12,546 bases of DNA, taken from Flavobacteriaceae bacterium. Its GTDB lineage: Bacteria > Bacteroidota > Bacteroidia > Flavobacteriales > Flavobacteriaceae. The notes beneath the pieces are model-generated. The model saw only the letters and a program-made list of their open reading frames with translations. It did not search any database and was not told the origin of the DNA. The DNA lies in the NCBI GenBank assembly GCA_030613745.1, contig JAUWLK010000054.1, forward strand, positions 1 through 12,546, written 5' to 3'. Positions within the stretch are counted from its first letter, which is position 1. Each line of letters begins with the position of its first letter. Positions 1 through 5,795 of this stretch are shown here, piece by piece. The position numbers were made by a program, and so were the translations under genes.

Positions 1-984
1 GATCATATCACTCTCAGTAACTCTAGATTCATTAATCGCACCAGAACCCGTATTAGGTACCCAAGAAGAACCTAAATCTGTTCTTTCATCTTTTTCAAAA
101 TTCGCAAAGAAAAATAATTTATTTTTAATTATAGGTCCACCAATACTAAAACCGTATTGTTTTTGTTCTAAATCTCCTTTAAATACATCATCTCCTTTAA
201 CCTTTCCACCAGTCATATCATCATTTCTAAAAAAACCATAAACTGTACCGTGAAATTCATTGGTACCACTTTTGGTTACTGCATTTACTGAAGCACCTGT
301 AAAACCGGACTGTGTAACATCATATGGAGCAATAGATACTGAAACTTGTTCAATAGCATCTAAAGAAATTGGTGTTGCACCTGTTTGTCCACCTGGAGTT
401 GGGGAGTCTAAACCAAATGGATTGTTAAAAATAGATCCGTCTAGTGAAAAATTATTGAACTGGTCATTTCTACCACCAAATGAACCTCCACTTGCAGAAG
501 GTTCTAAACGAGTAAAATCACTGGTTGATCTAGAGATTGTAGGTAGTGTTGTGAGTTCTTTTCTACCAACACTAGTTTCAGCACCTGTACGGTCATTTCC
601 AAATGTTTTGTCAGCTGAACCTTGAATAACAACTTCTTCTAATTCTTGACTTTTTTCTTGTAAAACCATTGAAAAGTTAAAGGATTTACCCAAAGTAAGA
701 TGAACATCAGTAATTTTTTCGGTTTTCATACCTACATAACTAATAGTTATAGTATAAGGACCGCCTATACGCATGTTACGTAAATTTACCACACCACCAA
801 AATTTGTTGTACTACCATATTTTGTTCCTGTTGGTGTATGAACGGCAACAACACTAGCACCAGGTAGGGCTTGATTAGTGTCATCATTGACAGTACCATG
901 CATTGATGAAGTTGTAACCTGAGCATATCCGGTTAAAGAAACCACAATTGCCAGGATTAGAGTAAATAAGGAATTTTTTATCAT
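1..984 (-). CDS. Oar-like TonB-dependent outer-membrane receptor, N-terminal 328 residues (3' end off the window)
   Basis: The frame is open from the ATG at 982-984 to the first base of the window, so only the N-terminus is present. Residues 1-22 form a Sec signal peptide (MIKNSLF, a hydrophobic core, then GYAQ). Residues ~27-110 are a carboxypeptidase-regulatory-like beta-sandwich: HGTVNDD, LPGASVVAVHTPTGTKYGSTT and YTITISYVGMKT. ELEEVVIQG (115-122) is the usual link to the plug domain. The plug follows, with FSLDGSIFNNPFG (179-191), LDAIEQVSVSIAPYDVTQSG (208-227) and NAVTKSGTNEFHGTVYGFFR (234-253), the Oar-type signature. GGPIIKNKLFFFANFEK (282-298) marks the first barrel strands. Family knowledge: such proteins sit in the outer membrane and import large or scarce ligands using TonB-ExbBD energy; Oar was named for a Myxococcus adhesion and development protein. 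The ligand cannot be told from this sequence, and no SusD-like partner is visible. The start is supported by the signal peptide and by a TAnnTTTG element 24 bases upstream. Confidence 0.9.
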   Translation of the reverse strand, partial: MIKNSLFTLILAIVVSLTGYAQVTTSSMHGTVNDDTNQALPGASVVAVHTPTGTKYGSTTNFGGVVNLRNMRIGGPYTITISYVGMKTEKITDVHLTLGKSFNFSMVLQEKSQELEEVVIQGSADKTFGNDRTGAETSVGRKELTTLPTISRSTSDFTRLEPSASGGSFGGRNDQFNNFSLDGSIFNNPFGLDSPTPGGQTGATPISLDAIEQVSVSIAPYDVTQSGFTGASVNAVTKSGTNEFHGTVYGFFRNDDMTGGKVKGDDVFKGDLEQKQYGFSIGGPIIKNKLFFFANFEKDERTDLGSSWVPNTGSGAINESRVTESDMI

Positions 985-1008
985 AATATTATTTATTTGA
1001 ATTTTGAG

Positions 1009-1016
1009 CAAATGTA
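1009..1016 (-). promoter_or_regulatory. Candidate -7 element of the Oar-like receptor gene
   Basis: On the minus strand this reads TACATTTG, a full match to the Bacteroidota sigma-A -7 consensus TAnnTTTG, 24 bases before the receptor ATG. A possible -33 TTG lies at 1033-1035, 16 bases upstream, inside the loop region of the preceding ribosomal-operon terminator. Transcription would begin near 1000-1004, giving a short A/T-rich leader. Confidence 0.6.
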
Positions 1017-1048
1017 AAAAAAAAAGCCCATTCAATTTGAATGGGCTT
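1016..1048 (-). terminator. Rho-independent terminator of the rpsF-rpsR-rplI operon
   Basis: Perfect 10-bp inverted repeat: AAGCCCATTC at 1024-1033 and GAATGGGCTT at 1039-1048, with a 5-base loop. On the minus strand it is followed by an unbroken run of T (the A run at 1016-1025, partly within the stem). It lies 25 bases past the rplI stop codon, so it ends the ribosomal transcript before the receptor gene. Confidence 0.92.
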
Positions 1049-1072
1049 AACATTTTATTAACTATTTGTTAA

Positions 1073-1525
1073 TTACTTTTTTTCAGCGATAACTTCAAAA
1101 GGTAAATCAACAATAACATCTCTGTGTAGTCTAACCTTGGCATTGTATTTGCCTAGTCTTTTAACTAGATCACCAGCAATAGAAATAAATTTCTTTTCAA
1201 TTTCATGACCGTCATTTGCTAAAACTTCAGCAATATTGGCATTACTAATTGAACCAAATAATTTATCACCTTCACCAGTTTTTGCAGATATTTTTAATTC
1301 TAAAGATTTTATTGCTTCAGCCAGCTTTTTAGCTTCATCAACAATATTTTGTTCTTTATATGCTCTTTGTTTTAATGTTTCTGCTAATACTTTTTTTGCA
1401 GATGCAGTTGCCAAAGCGGCATATCCATGAGGGATTAAATAATTACGTCCATAACCATTTTTTACAGTTACTAGGTCGTCTTTAAATCCTAAGTTTGCTA
1501 CGTCTTGTTTTAATATAAGTTCCAT
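1073..1525 (-). CDS. rplI: Large ribosomal subunit protein bL9
   Basis: This 150-residue protein matches bL9 over its full usual length. It starts MELILKQDVANLGFKDD, and the N-terminal rRNA-binding globule carries the family signature VKNGYGRNYLIPHGYA (about residues 21-36). A long charged connecting helix follows (about 42-78, rich in Lys, Ala and Glu). The C-terminal domain contains GDKLFGSISNANIAEVL and ends in DVIVDLPFEVIAEKK. bL9 binds 23S rRNA domain V near the L1 stalk; family knowledge links it to reading-frame maintenance. It is the last gene of the operon, 16 bases after the rpsR stop, with a strong terminator behind it. No Shine-Dalgarno sequence is visible, as is usual in this phylum. 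Confidence 0.97.
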   Translation of the reverse strand: MELILKQDVANLGFKDDLVTVKNGYGRNYLIPHGYAALATASAKKVLAETLKQRAYKEQNIVDEAKKLAEAIKSLELKISAKTGEGDKLFGSISNANIAEVLANDGHEIEKKFISIAGDLVKRLGKYNAKVRLHRDVIVDLPFEVIAEKK

Positions 1526-1541
1526 AATGTTTTCTTGATTA

Positions 1542-1838
1542 TTATTTTAACATATCACCTACATATGGCATTAAAGCCAAATGACGCGCTCTTTTTATTG
1601 CTTGAGAAACTTTTCGTTGGTATTTTAACGAAGTTCCAGTTAATCTACGAGGTAAAATTTTACCTTGTTCGTTCACTAAATACATTAAAAAATCAGCATC
1701 TTTATAATCAATATATTTGATACCATTCTTTTTAAATCGACAGTATTTAACTTTTACTTTTGTGTCAATTTCTAAAGGAGTTAGATATCTAATCTCTCCT
1801 TTACTACCACCTTTTGCTTGTTGTTCTAATGTTGCCAT
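1542..1838 (-). CDS. rpsR: Small ribosomal subunit protein bS18
   Basis: 98-residue bS18. A lysine-rich start and the segment KVKYCRFKKNG (about 28-38) precede the core DADFLMYLVNEQGKILPRRL (about 47-66), followed by TGTSLKYQRKVSQAIKRARHLALMPYV, which binds 16S rRNA. Only one cysteine (about residue 33) is present, so it is the zinc-free form. bS18 pairs with bS6 on the 30S platform. The ATG overlaps the rpsF stop codon by one base (TAATG), pointing to translational coupling that would keep the two partners equimolar. Confidence 0.97.
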   Translation of the reverse strand: MATLEQQAKGGSKGEIRYLTPLEIDTKVKVKYCRFKKNGIKYIDYKDADFLMYLVNEQGKILPRRLTGTSLKYQRKVSQAIKRARHLALMPYVGDMLK

Positions 1839-2185
1839 TATTTTTTAGGATTTTTAGATTTAACTCTTTCTTTTCTTTTTTCAGCCCATGCAGCTGCATG
1901 TTTATCTAACCTTACAGTTAAATAGCGCATAATGCTATCATCTCGTCTGAATTCTAATTCAAATGGAGATATAGCATCGCCATTTGCTTTGAATTCAAAT
2001 AAATTATAAAATCCGGTTTTTTTCTTTTGGATCGGGTAAGCTAATTTTTTTAAGCCCCAATCTTCTTTGTAAATCATTTCGGCACCTTTAGAAACCAAGT
2101 AGTCTTCAAACTTCTTTACTGTTTCCTTTACCTGAGTATCAGATAAAACGGGATTCAAAATGAAAACAGTTTCGTAATGATTCAT
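1838..2185 (-). CDS. rpsF: Small ribosomal subunit protein bS6
   Basis: 115-residue bS6. It begins MNHYETVFILNPVLSDTQVK, the family's first beta strand and helix; YKEDWGLKKLAYPIQKKKTG (about 40-59) is the conserved central segment, and FELEFRRDDSIMRYLTVRLD (about 75-94) the last strand region. A basic tail ending in KSKNPKK follows. bS6 forms a heterodimer with bS18 on the 30S platform. It is the first gene of rpsF-rpsR-rplI, with a TAnnTTTG element 32 bases before the ATG. The stop TAA shares its last A with the rpsR start codon. The leader is about 25-30 bases, A/T-rich, and lacks the CCG expected of the S6:S18 autoregulatory motif. Confidence 0.97.
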   Translation of the reverse strand: MNHYETVFILNPVLSDTQVKETVKKFEDYLVSKGAEMIYKEDWGLKKLAYPIQKKKTGFYNLFEFKANGDAISPFELEFRRDDSIMRYLTVRLDKHAAAWAEKRKERVKSKNPKK

Positions 2186-2217
2186 ATTTAATTATTTAAT
2201 GTTAAATTTTAAGCGTG

Positions 2218-2225
2218 CAAATATA
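2218..2225 (-). promoter_or_regulatory. Candidate -7 element of the rpsF operon
   Basis: The minus strand reads TATATTTG, a full TAnnTTTG match, with 32 bases between it and the rpsF ATG. No clear -33 TTG lies 17-23 bases upstream; that space is occupied by the opposing promoter. Confidence 0.6.
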
Positions 2226-2247
2226 CAATATTAATTTCTATTTTTTT

Positions 2248-2255
2248 TACTTTTG
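2248..2255 (+). promoter_or_regulatory. Candidate -7 element of the divergent DUF6495-like gene
   Basis: TACTTTTG matches TAnnTTTG and lies 16 bases before the ATG at 2272. It excludes the longer reading frame that could begin near 2215, because that start would lie upstream of transcription. No clear -33 TTG is present. Confidence 0.55.
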
Positions 2256-2271
2256 CATTTTAAAATTTAAT

Positions 2272-2742
2272 ATGAAATATACACAACTTACCAAAGAACA
2301 ATTTGAGGAATTACATGAAGAATTTGCTAAATTTTTAGCTACTCAAAAAATTGATATGTCTGAGTGGGAAAAAATCAAAACTAATGAGCCTGAAATAGCA
2401 GATGAAGAGCTTAATTTGTTTAGTGACTTGGTTTGGGAAAAGGTACTTAATAGCACAAATTATTTAGAGCACTTTTCAAAAGATTCTTTAAACCTTTTTA
2501 AATGTAATGAGACTGAAATACAACGGATAGTTGTTAAAGTAAATAAACAAAATATTAATTTTTTAGATAAAAATGATTTTAATTGGTTTTTAGATAATTC
2601 CAAAGACAGCTCAATAGAATATTTTAAAGGACAAAAAGCATTTTCAAAAAAAAGAAATACTGAAATTTTTGAATTAATTCAGCAAGGAAGTGTTGTTTCT
2701 AAAGGAGAACTTTATGAGGCAGTTTTGAAAATGATTTCTTAG
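2272..2742 (+). CDS. Conserved hypothetical protein, probably DUF6495 family
   Basis: 156 residues beginning MKYTQLTKEQFEELHEEFAK. The frame is open from 2215, but the promoter element at 2248-2255 and the family-like MKYTxLTKEQFEELH start favour 2272. The protein is acidic and mostly helical by eye, with no signal peptide or membrane segment, so it is probably cytoplasmic. Notable segments are KIDMSEWEKIK (about 26-36), EELNLFSDLVWEKVL (about 44-58), NDFNWFLDN (about 100-108) and a C-terminal GELYEAVLKMIS. From memory this resembles a flavobacterial family labelled DUF6495, of unknown role. It is divergently transcribed from rpsF with back-to-back promoters, which hints at growth-linked expression but gives no function. 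Assignment to the family is from recall and unverified. Confidence 0.8.
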   Translation: MKYTQLTKEQFEELHEEFAKFLATQKIDMSEWEKIKTNEPEIADEELNLFSDLVWEKVLNSTNYLEHFSKDSLNLFKCNETEIQRIVVKVNKQNINFLDKNDFNWFLDNSKDSSIEYFKGQKAFSKKRNTEIFELIQQGSVVSKGELYEAVLKMIS

Positions 2743-2749
2743 TGAGTAG

Positions 2750-2789
2750 TTGGTATCAGGTATTAGAATATTTGATATTGAGTAATTTA
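2750..2789. repeat. Degenerate tandem micro-repeat, period about 8
   Basis: About five imperfect 8-base units related to nGGTATTn: TTGGTATC at 2750, AGGTATTA at 2758, GAATATTT at 2766, GATATTGA at 2774, then a poorly matching GTAATTTA. It begins just after the stop of the DUF6495-like gene. No reading frame or terminator hairpin accounts for it. Confidence 0.45.
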
Positions 2790-2796
2790 TGATAAA

Positions 2797-2824
2797 GACT
2801 GCTAACTGCGGACTGAAGACTAAG
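2797..2824. repeat. Tandem heptad repeat, four units of NACTGNN
   Basis: Four contiguous 7-base units fit the pattern NACTGNN (the last has NACTANN): they start at 2797, 2804, 2811 and 2818. It lies between two other short repeats in the same 184-base spacer. From memory similar ACTG-rich heptad tracts occur between genes in Bacteroidota genomes; their role is unknown to me. Confidence 0.6.
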
Positions 2825-2825
2825 C

Positions 2826-2857
2826 AATTGTGGATTTGTTTAATTGTAGATTTGTGT
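2826..2857. repeat. Tandem duplication of a 16-base unit
   Basis: The unit AATTGTGGATTTGTTT at 2826-2841 is repeated directly at 2842-2857 with two substitutions (unit positions 7 and 15), i.e. 14 of 16 identical. It follows the heptad tract after one base. Confidence 0.65.
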
Positions 2858-2926
2858 AACTACTATGGCGGTGAATTTTTAGTTATTTAATTTCAATACT
2901 GTTTGTTGTCAACTTAAAGCTGAAGA

Positions 2927-3607
2927 TTATTTTAACACTGAAATTAACTTTTCAACTCCTATGCTTGCTTTTTCTGAAAATACAGTGAGGTTATCATAAC
3001 TATTATTGTTGATATTTGGTTTGGGGTCAATAAAATATATTGGTGTATTTACGGGTATATAATGTATTAAACTTGCTGCTGGATATACTTGCATAGACGT
3101 ACCAATAATTACAAGTATATTTGCTTTTTTAGTTATTTCAATGGCTTTATCTAGCATTGGCACAGCTTCACCAAACCACACAATATGAGGTCTAAGCTGA
3201 CTACCATTTTTACAATAATCTCCAATTTTTAAATCTTTTATCCATGTGTAAACCAAATTTTCATTGCTTATGCTTCTAACTTTTAATAACTCACCATGTA
3301 AGTGCAAAACATTTGTACTACCTGCTTTTTCGTGTAAATCATCAACATTTTGTGTGATTATTTCAATATGGTATTGTTTTTCAAGTTGCACTAATAATTT
3401 ATGTGCTTTGTTTGGTTTGACTTGTAAAAGTTGTTTTCTTCTTTGGTTGTAAAAATCGAGAACTAATTCCTTATTTTTATACCACCCTTGTGGAGAAGCG
3501 ACTTCCATTACATCATGTCCTTCCCATAAGCCGTTAGAATCTCTAAATGTTTTAATACCGCTTTCAGCACTTATCCCTGCACCCGTTAATACAACTATTT
3601 TTTTCAT
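2927..3607 (-). CDS. cobB: NAD+-dependent protein deacylase, class III-like sirtuin (CobB/Sir2 family)
   Basis: 226 residues, a full small bacterial sirtuin. The NAD-binding Rossmann motif TGAGISAESGIKTFRD spans 8-23, TQNVDDLH 85-92, and LHLHGEL 101-107 with His104 as catalytic base. IVWFGEAVP (142-150), VIIGTSMQVYPAASLI (167-181) and YFIDPKP (191-197) complete the fold. Tyr53 and Arg56 in DFYNQRRKQL form the Y-x2-R pocket that in E. coli CobB and human SIRT5 accepts succinyl or malonyl lysine, so desuccinylase activity is likely. The usual zinc-binding Cys4 cluster between the catalytic His and FGE is missing; only Cys132 remains there. The enzyme would remove acyl groups from cytoplasmic proteins, using NAD+ and releasing nicotinamide. 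It stands alone, preceded by an A/T-rich gap. Family certain; acyl preference inferred. Confidence 0.93.
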   Translation of the reverse strand: MKKIVVLTGAGISAESGIKTFRDSNGLWEGHDVMEVASPQGWYKNKELVLDFYNQRRKQLLQVKPNKAHKLLVQLEKQYHIEIITQNVDDLHEKAGSTNVLHLHGELLKVRSISNENLVYTWIKDLKIGDYCKNGSQLRPHIVWFGEAVPMLDKAIEITKKANILVIIGTSMQVYPAASLIHYIPVNTPIYFIDPKPNINNNSYDNLTVFSEKASIGVEKLISVLK

Positions 3608-3897
3608 AATAAATTTAATTATTCTTTAAAATTAAGAACTAACAAACTAATATCAAATATTTTGGAACTAAATCTAGATAAAACATAATATAACTTTGTT
3701 TAGTTATTAAAATTTTAATGATTGTTAAAAACATTAAGCATACATTCATTATTTGTCAAAAATAATAAAGAGTTTTTTGAGTCAAAAAAAATATTTTATA
3801 AAAACTGTAACATAATTCTATTTGTTCAGTCTTATATGAAAAGGTACTATGTAAAACAAAGTACTATACAAGCTAAAAACTTTAAAAATTAAATATC
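3608..3897. other. A/T-rich divergent intergenic region (290 bases)
   Basis: No reading frame of note, RNA gene or stable hairpin is visible. It separates two divergent genes. One full TAnnTTTG match (TAACTTTG, 3691-3698, plus strand) and a one-mismatch copy (TCTATTTG, 3817-3824) are candidate promoters for the downstream acidic-repeat gene; neither has a well-placed -33 TTG. GTACTAT occurs twice in direct orientation, at 3844-3850 and 3861-3867, 17 bases apart, and could be a regulator site, though this is weak. Confidence 0.4.
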
Positions 3898-4356
3898 ATG
3901 AAAAAATTTATTATTCCTTTCTTTCTAATTGTAAGTTTAACAATATCAGCTCAGTTTACAGAATATAAAACAATTAATTTTGGAAAAGCATTAAGTTATA
4001 ATTATAAAACTGTAACTAATAATATATCAAATACAATTTTTGATTCTTTATTTGAAATAAATGAAGAGGAAGAAGATGAGCCTTTTGATTTTGATATTCA
4101 AAACTATTTACCAATTGGTTTTAATCCATATAAATTAATGTTTAAAGCATATAGTAACTTATTTGAATATTTATTTGAAGAAGAAGATGCATCGTTTGAT
4201 TTTGATACTGAAGAATATTTGCCAAAAGGATTTAGTCCATATTATGATATAGTATTAATAGAAGAATATGAATTATTAAATGAAGAGGAAGACGCACCGT
4301 TTGATTTTGAAACTAGAATATATTTACCAGAAGATTTTAATGTCTATAAAATATAA
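3898..4356 (+). CDS. Secreted acidic protein with three FDFDxxxYLPxGFxPY repeats, unknown function
   Basis: 152 residues. A Sec signal peptide covers about 1-19 (MKKFIIPFFLIVSLTISAQ), with likely cleavage near Ala-Gln. The mature part is very acidic and holds three copies of one unit: residues 55-78, 93-115 and 128-150. Each has an Asn/Phe-Glu-Glu-Glu run, Asp, then PFDFD or a variant, Tyr-Leu-Pro, a variable residue and GF-x-PY (the third ends DFNVY). Spacers between units are 12-15 residues rich in Tyr, Leu and Glu. There are no cysteines and no membrane segment after the signal. From memory, flavobacterial genomes carry similar small exported proteins; I know no function. The acidic clusters could bind divalent cations, but no EF-hand or dockerin pattern is complete. 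It stands alone, ends at a bidirectional terminator and has a normal ATG. Confidence 0.85.
   Translation: MKKFIIPFFLIVSLTISAQFTEYKTINFGKALSYNYKTVTNNISNTIFDSLFEINEEEEDEPFDFDIQNYLPIGFNPYKLMFKAYSNLFEYLFEEEDASFDFDTEEYLPKGFSPYYDIVLIEEYELLNEEEDAPFDFETRIYLPEDFNVYKI
4060..4347 (+). repeat. Three diverged in-frame coding repeats of about 70 bases
   Basis: Units at 4060-4131, 4174-4242 and 4279-4347 encode the acidic motif ending YLP...GF.PY. The start-to-start distances are 114 and 105 bases. The copies differ at many codons, so the duplication is old rather than a recent slippage event. Confidence 0.8.
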
Positions 4357-4384
4357 TCAATAAAAACCTTAAAGTGTCTAATCT

Positions 4385-4420
4385 AAAAAGAGGGTTGAAA
4401 ATATTTTAACTCTCTTTTTT
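4385..4420. terminator. Bidirectional rho-independent terminator between convergent genes
   Basis: Arms AAAAAGAGGGTT (4385-4396) and AACTCTCTTTTT (4408-4419) pair over 12 bp with one G-U wobble around an 11-base loop. A T-run follows on either strand. It lies 28 bases after the acidic-repeat gene and immediately after the GlmU-like stop codon, so it can serve both. Confidence 0.85.
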
Positions 4421-4422
4421 AT

Positions 4423-5598
4423 TTAAAAATTTCTATATTTTTTAGATATATCAAAAACATGTTCTAATATTTTTATATCTTTTTCGGTAAAATCTTCATT
4501 TTTACGTTTTATTACTAGGCTTGCAGTTGTTTTAGCTTTTTCAATTTGGTAAGTTGTAAAACCTGCTGCACCACCCCATGAAAAAGAAGGGATGAAATTT
4601 CGAGGAAAATTGCTTCCGTAAATATTTGTACTGACACCAATAACGGTTCCTGTATTAAACATAGTATTAATTGCACATTTAGAATGATCTCCCATTATTA
4701 AGCCACAAAATTGTAATCCTGTTTTTACAAAACGTTCTTTTTGATAATCCCACATTTTGATTTCAGCATAATTGTTCTTTAAATTTGAGTTATTAGTATC
4801 AGCTCCAATATTACACCATTCACCTATTACTGCATTTCCTAAATATCCTTCATGCCCTTTACTGCAATATCCTGAAAGAATAGCATTGTTAACTTCACCA
4901 CCAATTTTACATTTTGGACCAAGTGTAGTTGGACCGTATACTTTTGTTCCCATTTTTACAACTGAGTGTTCCCCCATTGCAAAAGGACCACGAATCATGC
5001 TACCTTCCATAATCTGAGCATGTTTTCCAATATAAATCGGACCTTTTGAAGCATTTAATACACCAATTTCAATTTCAACATCTTTCTCTAAAAAAATTTG
5101 ATCTTTATTGATACAATGTACTGTATTAGGAATAGGTGCAGATATTCTATTTTTGGTTATGAGTTTAAAATCAGATTCTAAAGCTTCACCATTATTAGTA
5201 AAAATATCCCAATTGTATTTTATTTGTATAATATCATCAGTAAAATTAATGATTTGATAGTTATCAAAATTAACTTCTTTTTGTGTATCAGTTGTATGAA
5301 ATGCTATAATTTCATCTTCTTTAAAAACTGCTTGATTCTTTTGTAATTTTTTAATTGTACCAATTAAATTTTCAGTTGGTAAAAAGGAAGCATTTATCAT
5401 AATGTTATTTTCCATTTCAACCATAGGATATTTATCTTCTAGGTAATCTTCTGTTAAAGTTGTTGTGGTAGTATTTAACCATTTTTCCCATTTTTCTCTT
5501 ATGGTTAGTATACCAATTCTTATTTCGGCTACAGGTTTAGTATAAGTTAAAGGTAGTAAGTTGACACGAGAGCTGCCATCAAATAATATATAGTTCAT
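4423..5598 (-). CDS. Alternative GlmU-like protein: putative UDP-GlcNAc pyrophosphorylase / glucosamine-1-P acetyltransferase
   Basis: 391 residues, shorter than E. coli GlmU (about 456). The N-terminal part (about 1-150) is a divergent nucleotidyltransferase-like region beginning MNYILFDGSSRVNLLPLTYT; it lacks the classical L-x2-G-x-GTRM loop. From about 165 to 330 runs a left-handed beta-helix of hexapeptide repeats (for example PIYIGKHAQIMEGSMIRGPF, 187-206). SKGHEGYLGNAVIGEWCNIG (246-265) aligns with the GlmU acetyltransferase active site, and His249 matches the catalytic His363 of E. coli GlmU. The C-terminus is a short helical tail. This fits the Bacteroidota 'alternative GlmU' family (TIGR03991, from memory), thought to make UDP-GlcNAc for peptidoglycan and lipid A. 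TATATTTG lies 16 bases before the ATG. Family strong; the two activities are inferred. Confidence 0.88.
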   Translation of the reverse strand: MNYILFDGSSRVNLLPLTYTKPVAEIRIGILTIREKWEKWLNTTTTTLTEDYLEDKYPMVEMENNIMINASFLPTENLIGTIKKLQKNQAVFKEDEIIAFHTTDTQKEVNFDNYQIINFTDDIIQIKYNWDIFTNNGEALESDFKLITKNRISAPIPNTVHCINKDQIFLEKDVEIEIGVLNASKGPIYIGKHAQIMEGSMIRGPFAMGEHSVVKMGTKVYGPTTLGPKCKIGGEVNNAILSGYCSKGHEGYLGNAVIGEWCNIGADTNNSNLKNNYAEIKMWDYQKERFVKTGLQFCGLIMGDHSKCAINTMFNTGTVIGVSTNIYGSNFPRNFIPSFSWGGAAGFTTYQIEKAKTTASLVIKRKNEDFTEKDIKILEHVFDISKKYRNF

Positions 5599-5614
5599 TT
5601 CTATAAAATTTACA

Positions 5615-5622
5615 CAAATATA
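5615..5622 (-). promoter_or_regulatory. Candidate -7 element of the GlmU-like gene
   Basis: The minus strand reads TATATTTG, a full TAnnTTTG match 16 bases before the start codon. The nearest upstream TTG (minus strand, 5649-5651) is 26 bases away, further than usual, so the -33 part is unsupported. Confidence 0.55.
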
Positions 5623-5781
5623 AGTTTTTATTTATATGAAAAAGTAAACAATTTAAAACGAAATATATTATAAAAAAACGAAAATAAATTTGATTGTTTG
5701 TTTATGTATAAGATTTATAATAAGTGTAAAATAATTATATATACTTTTAAAAATAAACTGATTTTGGCAAAAGAATATTTT

Positions 5782-5789
5782 TATATTTG
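5782..5789 (+). promoter_or_regulatory. Candidate -7 element of the DUF3943 gene, almost touching its start codon
   Basis: TATATTTG, a full TAnnTTTG match, ends only 6 bases before the ATG at 5796. TTTG at 5763-5766 is a possible -33 element with a short 15-base spacer. Initiation the usual few bases downstream would fall on or next to the ATG. Confidence 0.55.
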
Positions 5790-5795
5790 CAAATA

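Noticed and set aside
260..625. Plus-strand open frame of 121 codons
   Set aside because: It lies wholly inside the minus-strand TonB-dependent receptor, and its translation has no recognisable domain or start context.
1..984. SusC/SusD-type glycan uptake locus
   Set aside because: The receptor plug matches the Oar type rather than SusC, and no SusD or glycoside hydrolase gene is adjacent within the window.
1236..1430. Plus-strand open frame opposite rplI
   Set aside because: Antisense shadow of a conserved ribosomal protein gene.
1535..1720. Plus-strand open frame opposite rpsR
   Set aside because: Antisense shadow of rpsR with no promoter or domain.
2215..2271. Longer start for the DUF6495-like protein
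   Set aside because: The extra 19 residues would be encoded across the promoter element at 2248-2255 and look like non-coding A/T-rich sequence.
2797..2857. Possible CRISPR array
   Set aside because: The repeats are contiguous, 7 or 16 bases long, without spacers of regular length, and no cas gene is present.
3264..3452. Plus-strand cysteine-rich open frame
   Set aside because: Antisense to the sirtuin; its cysteines are a by-product of the A/T-rich complementary codons.
4772..5017. Plus-strand open frame opposite the GlmU-like gene
   Set aside because: Shadow of the hexapeptide-repeat coding region, which is conserved on the minus strand.
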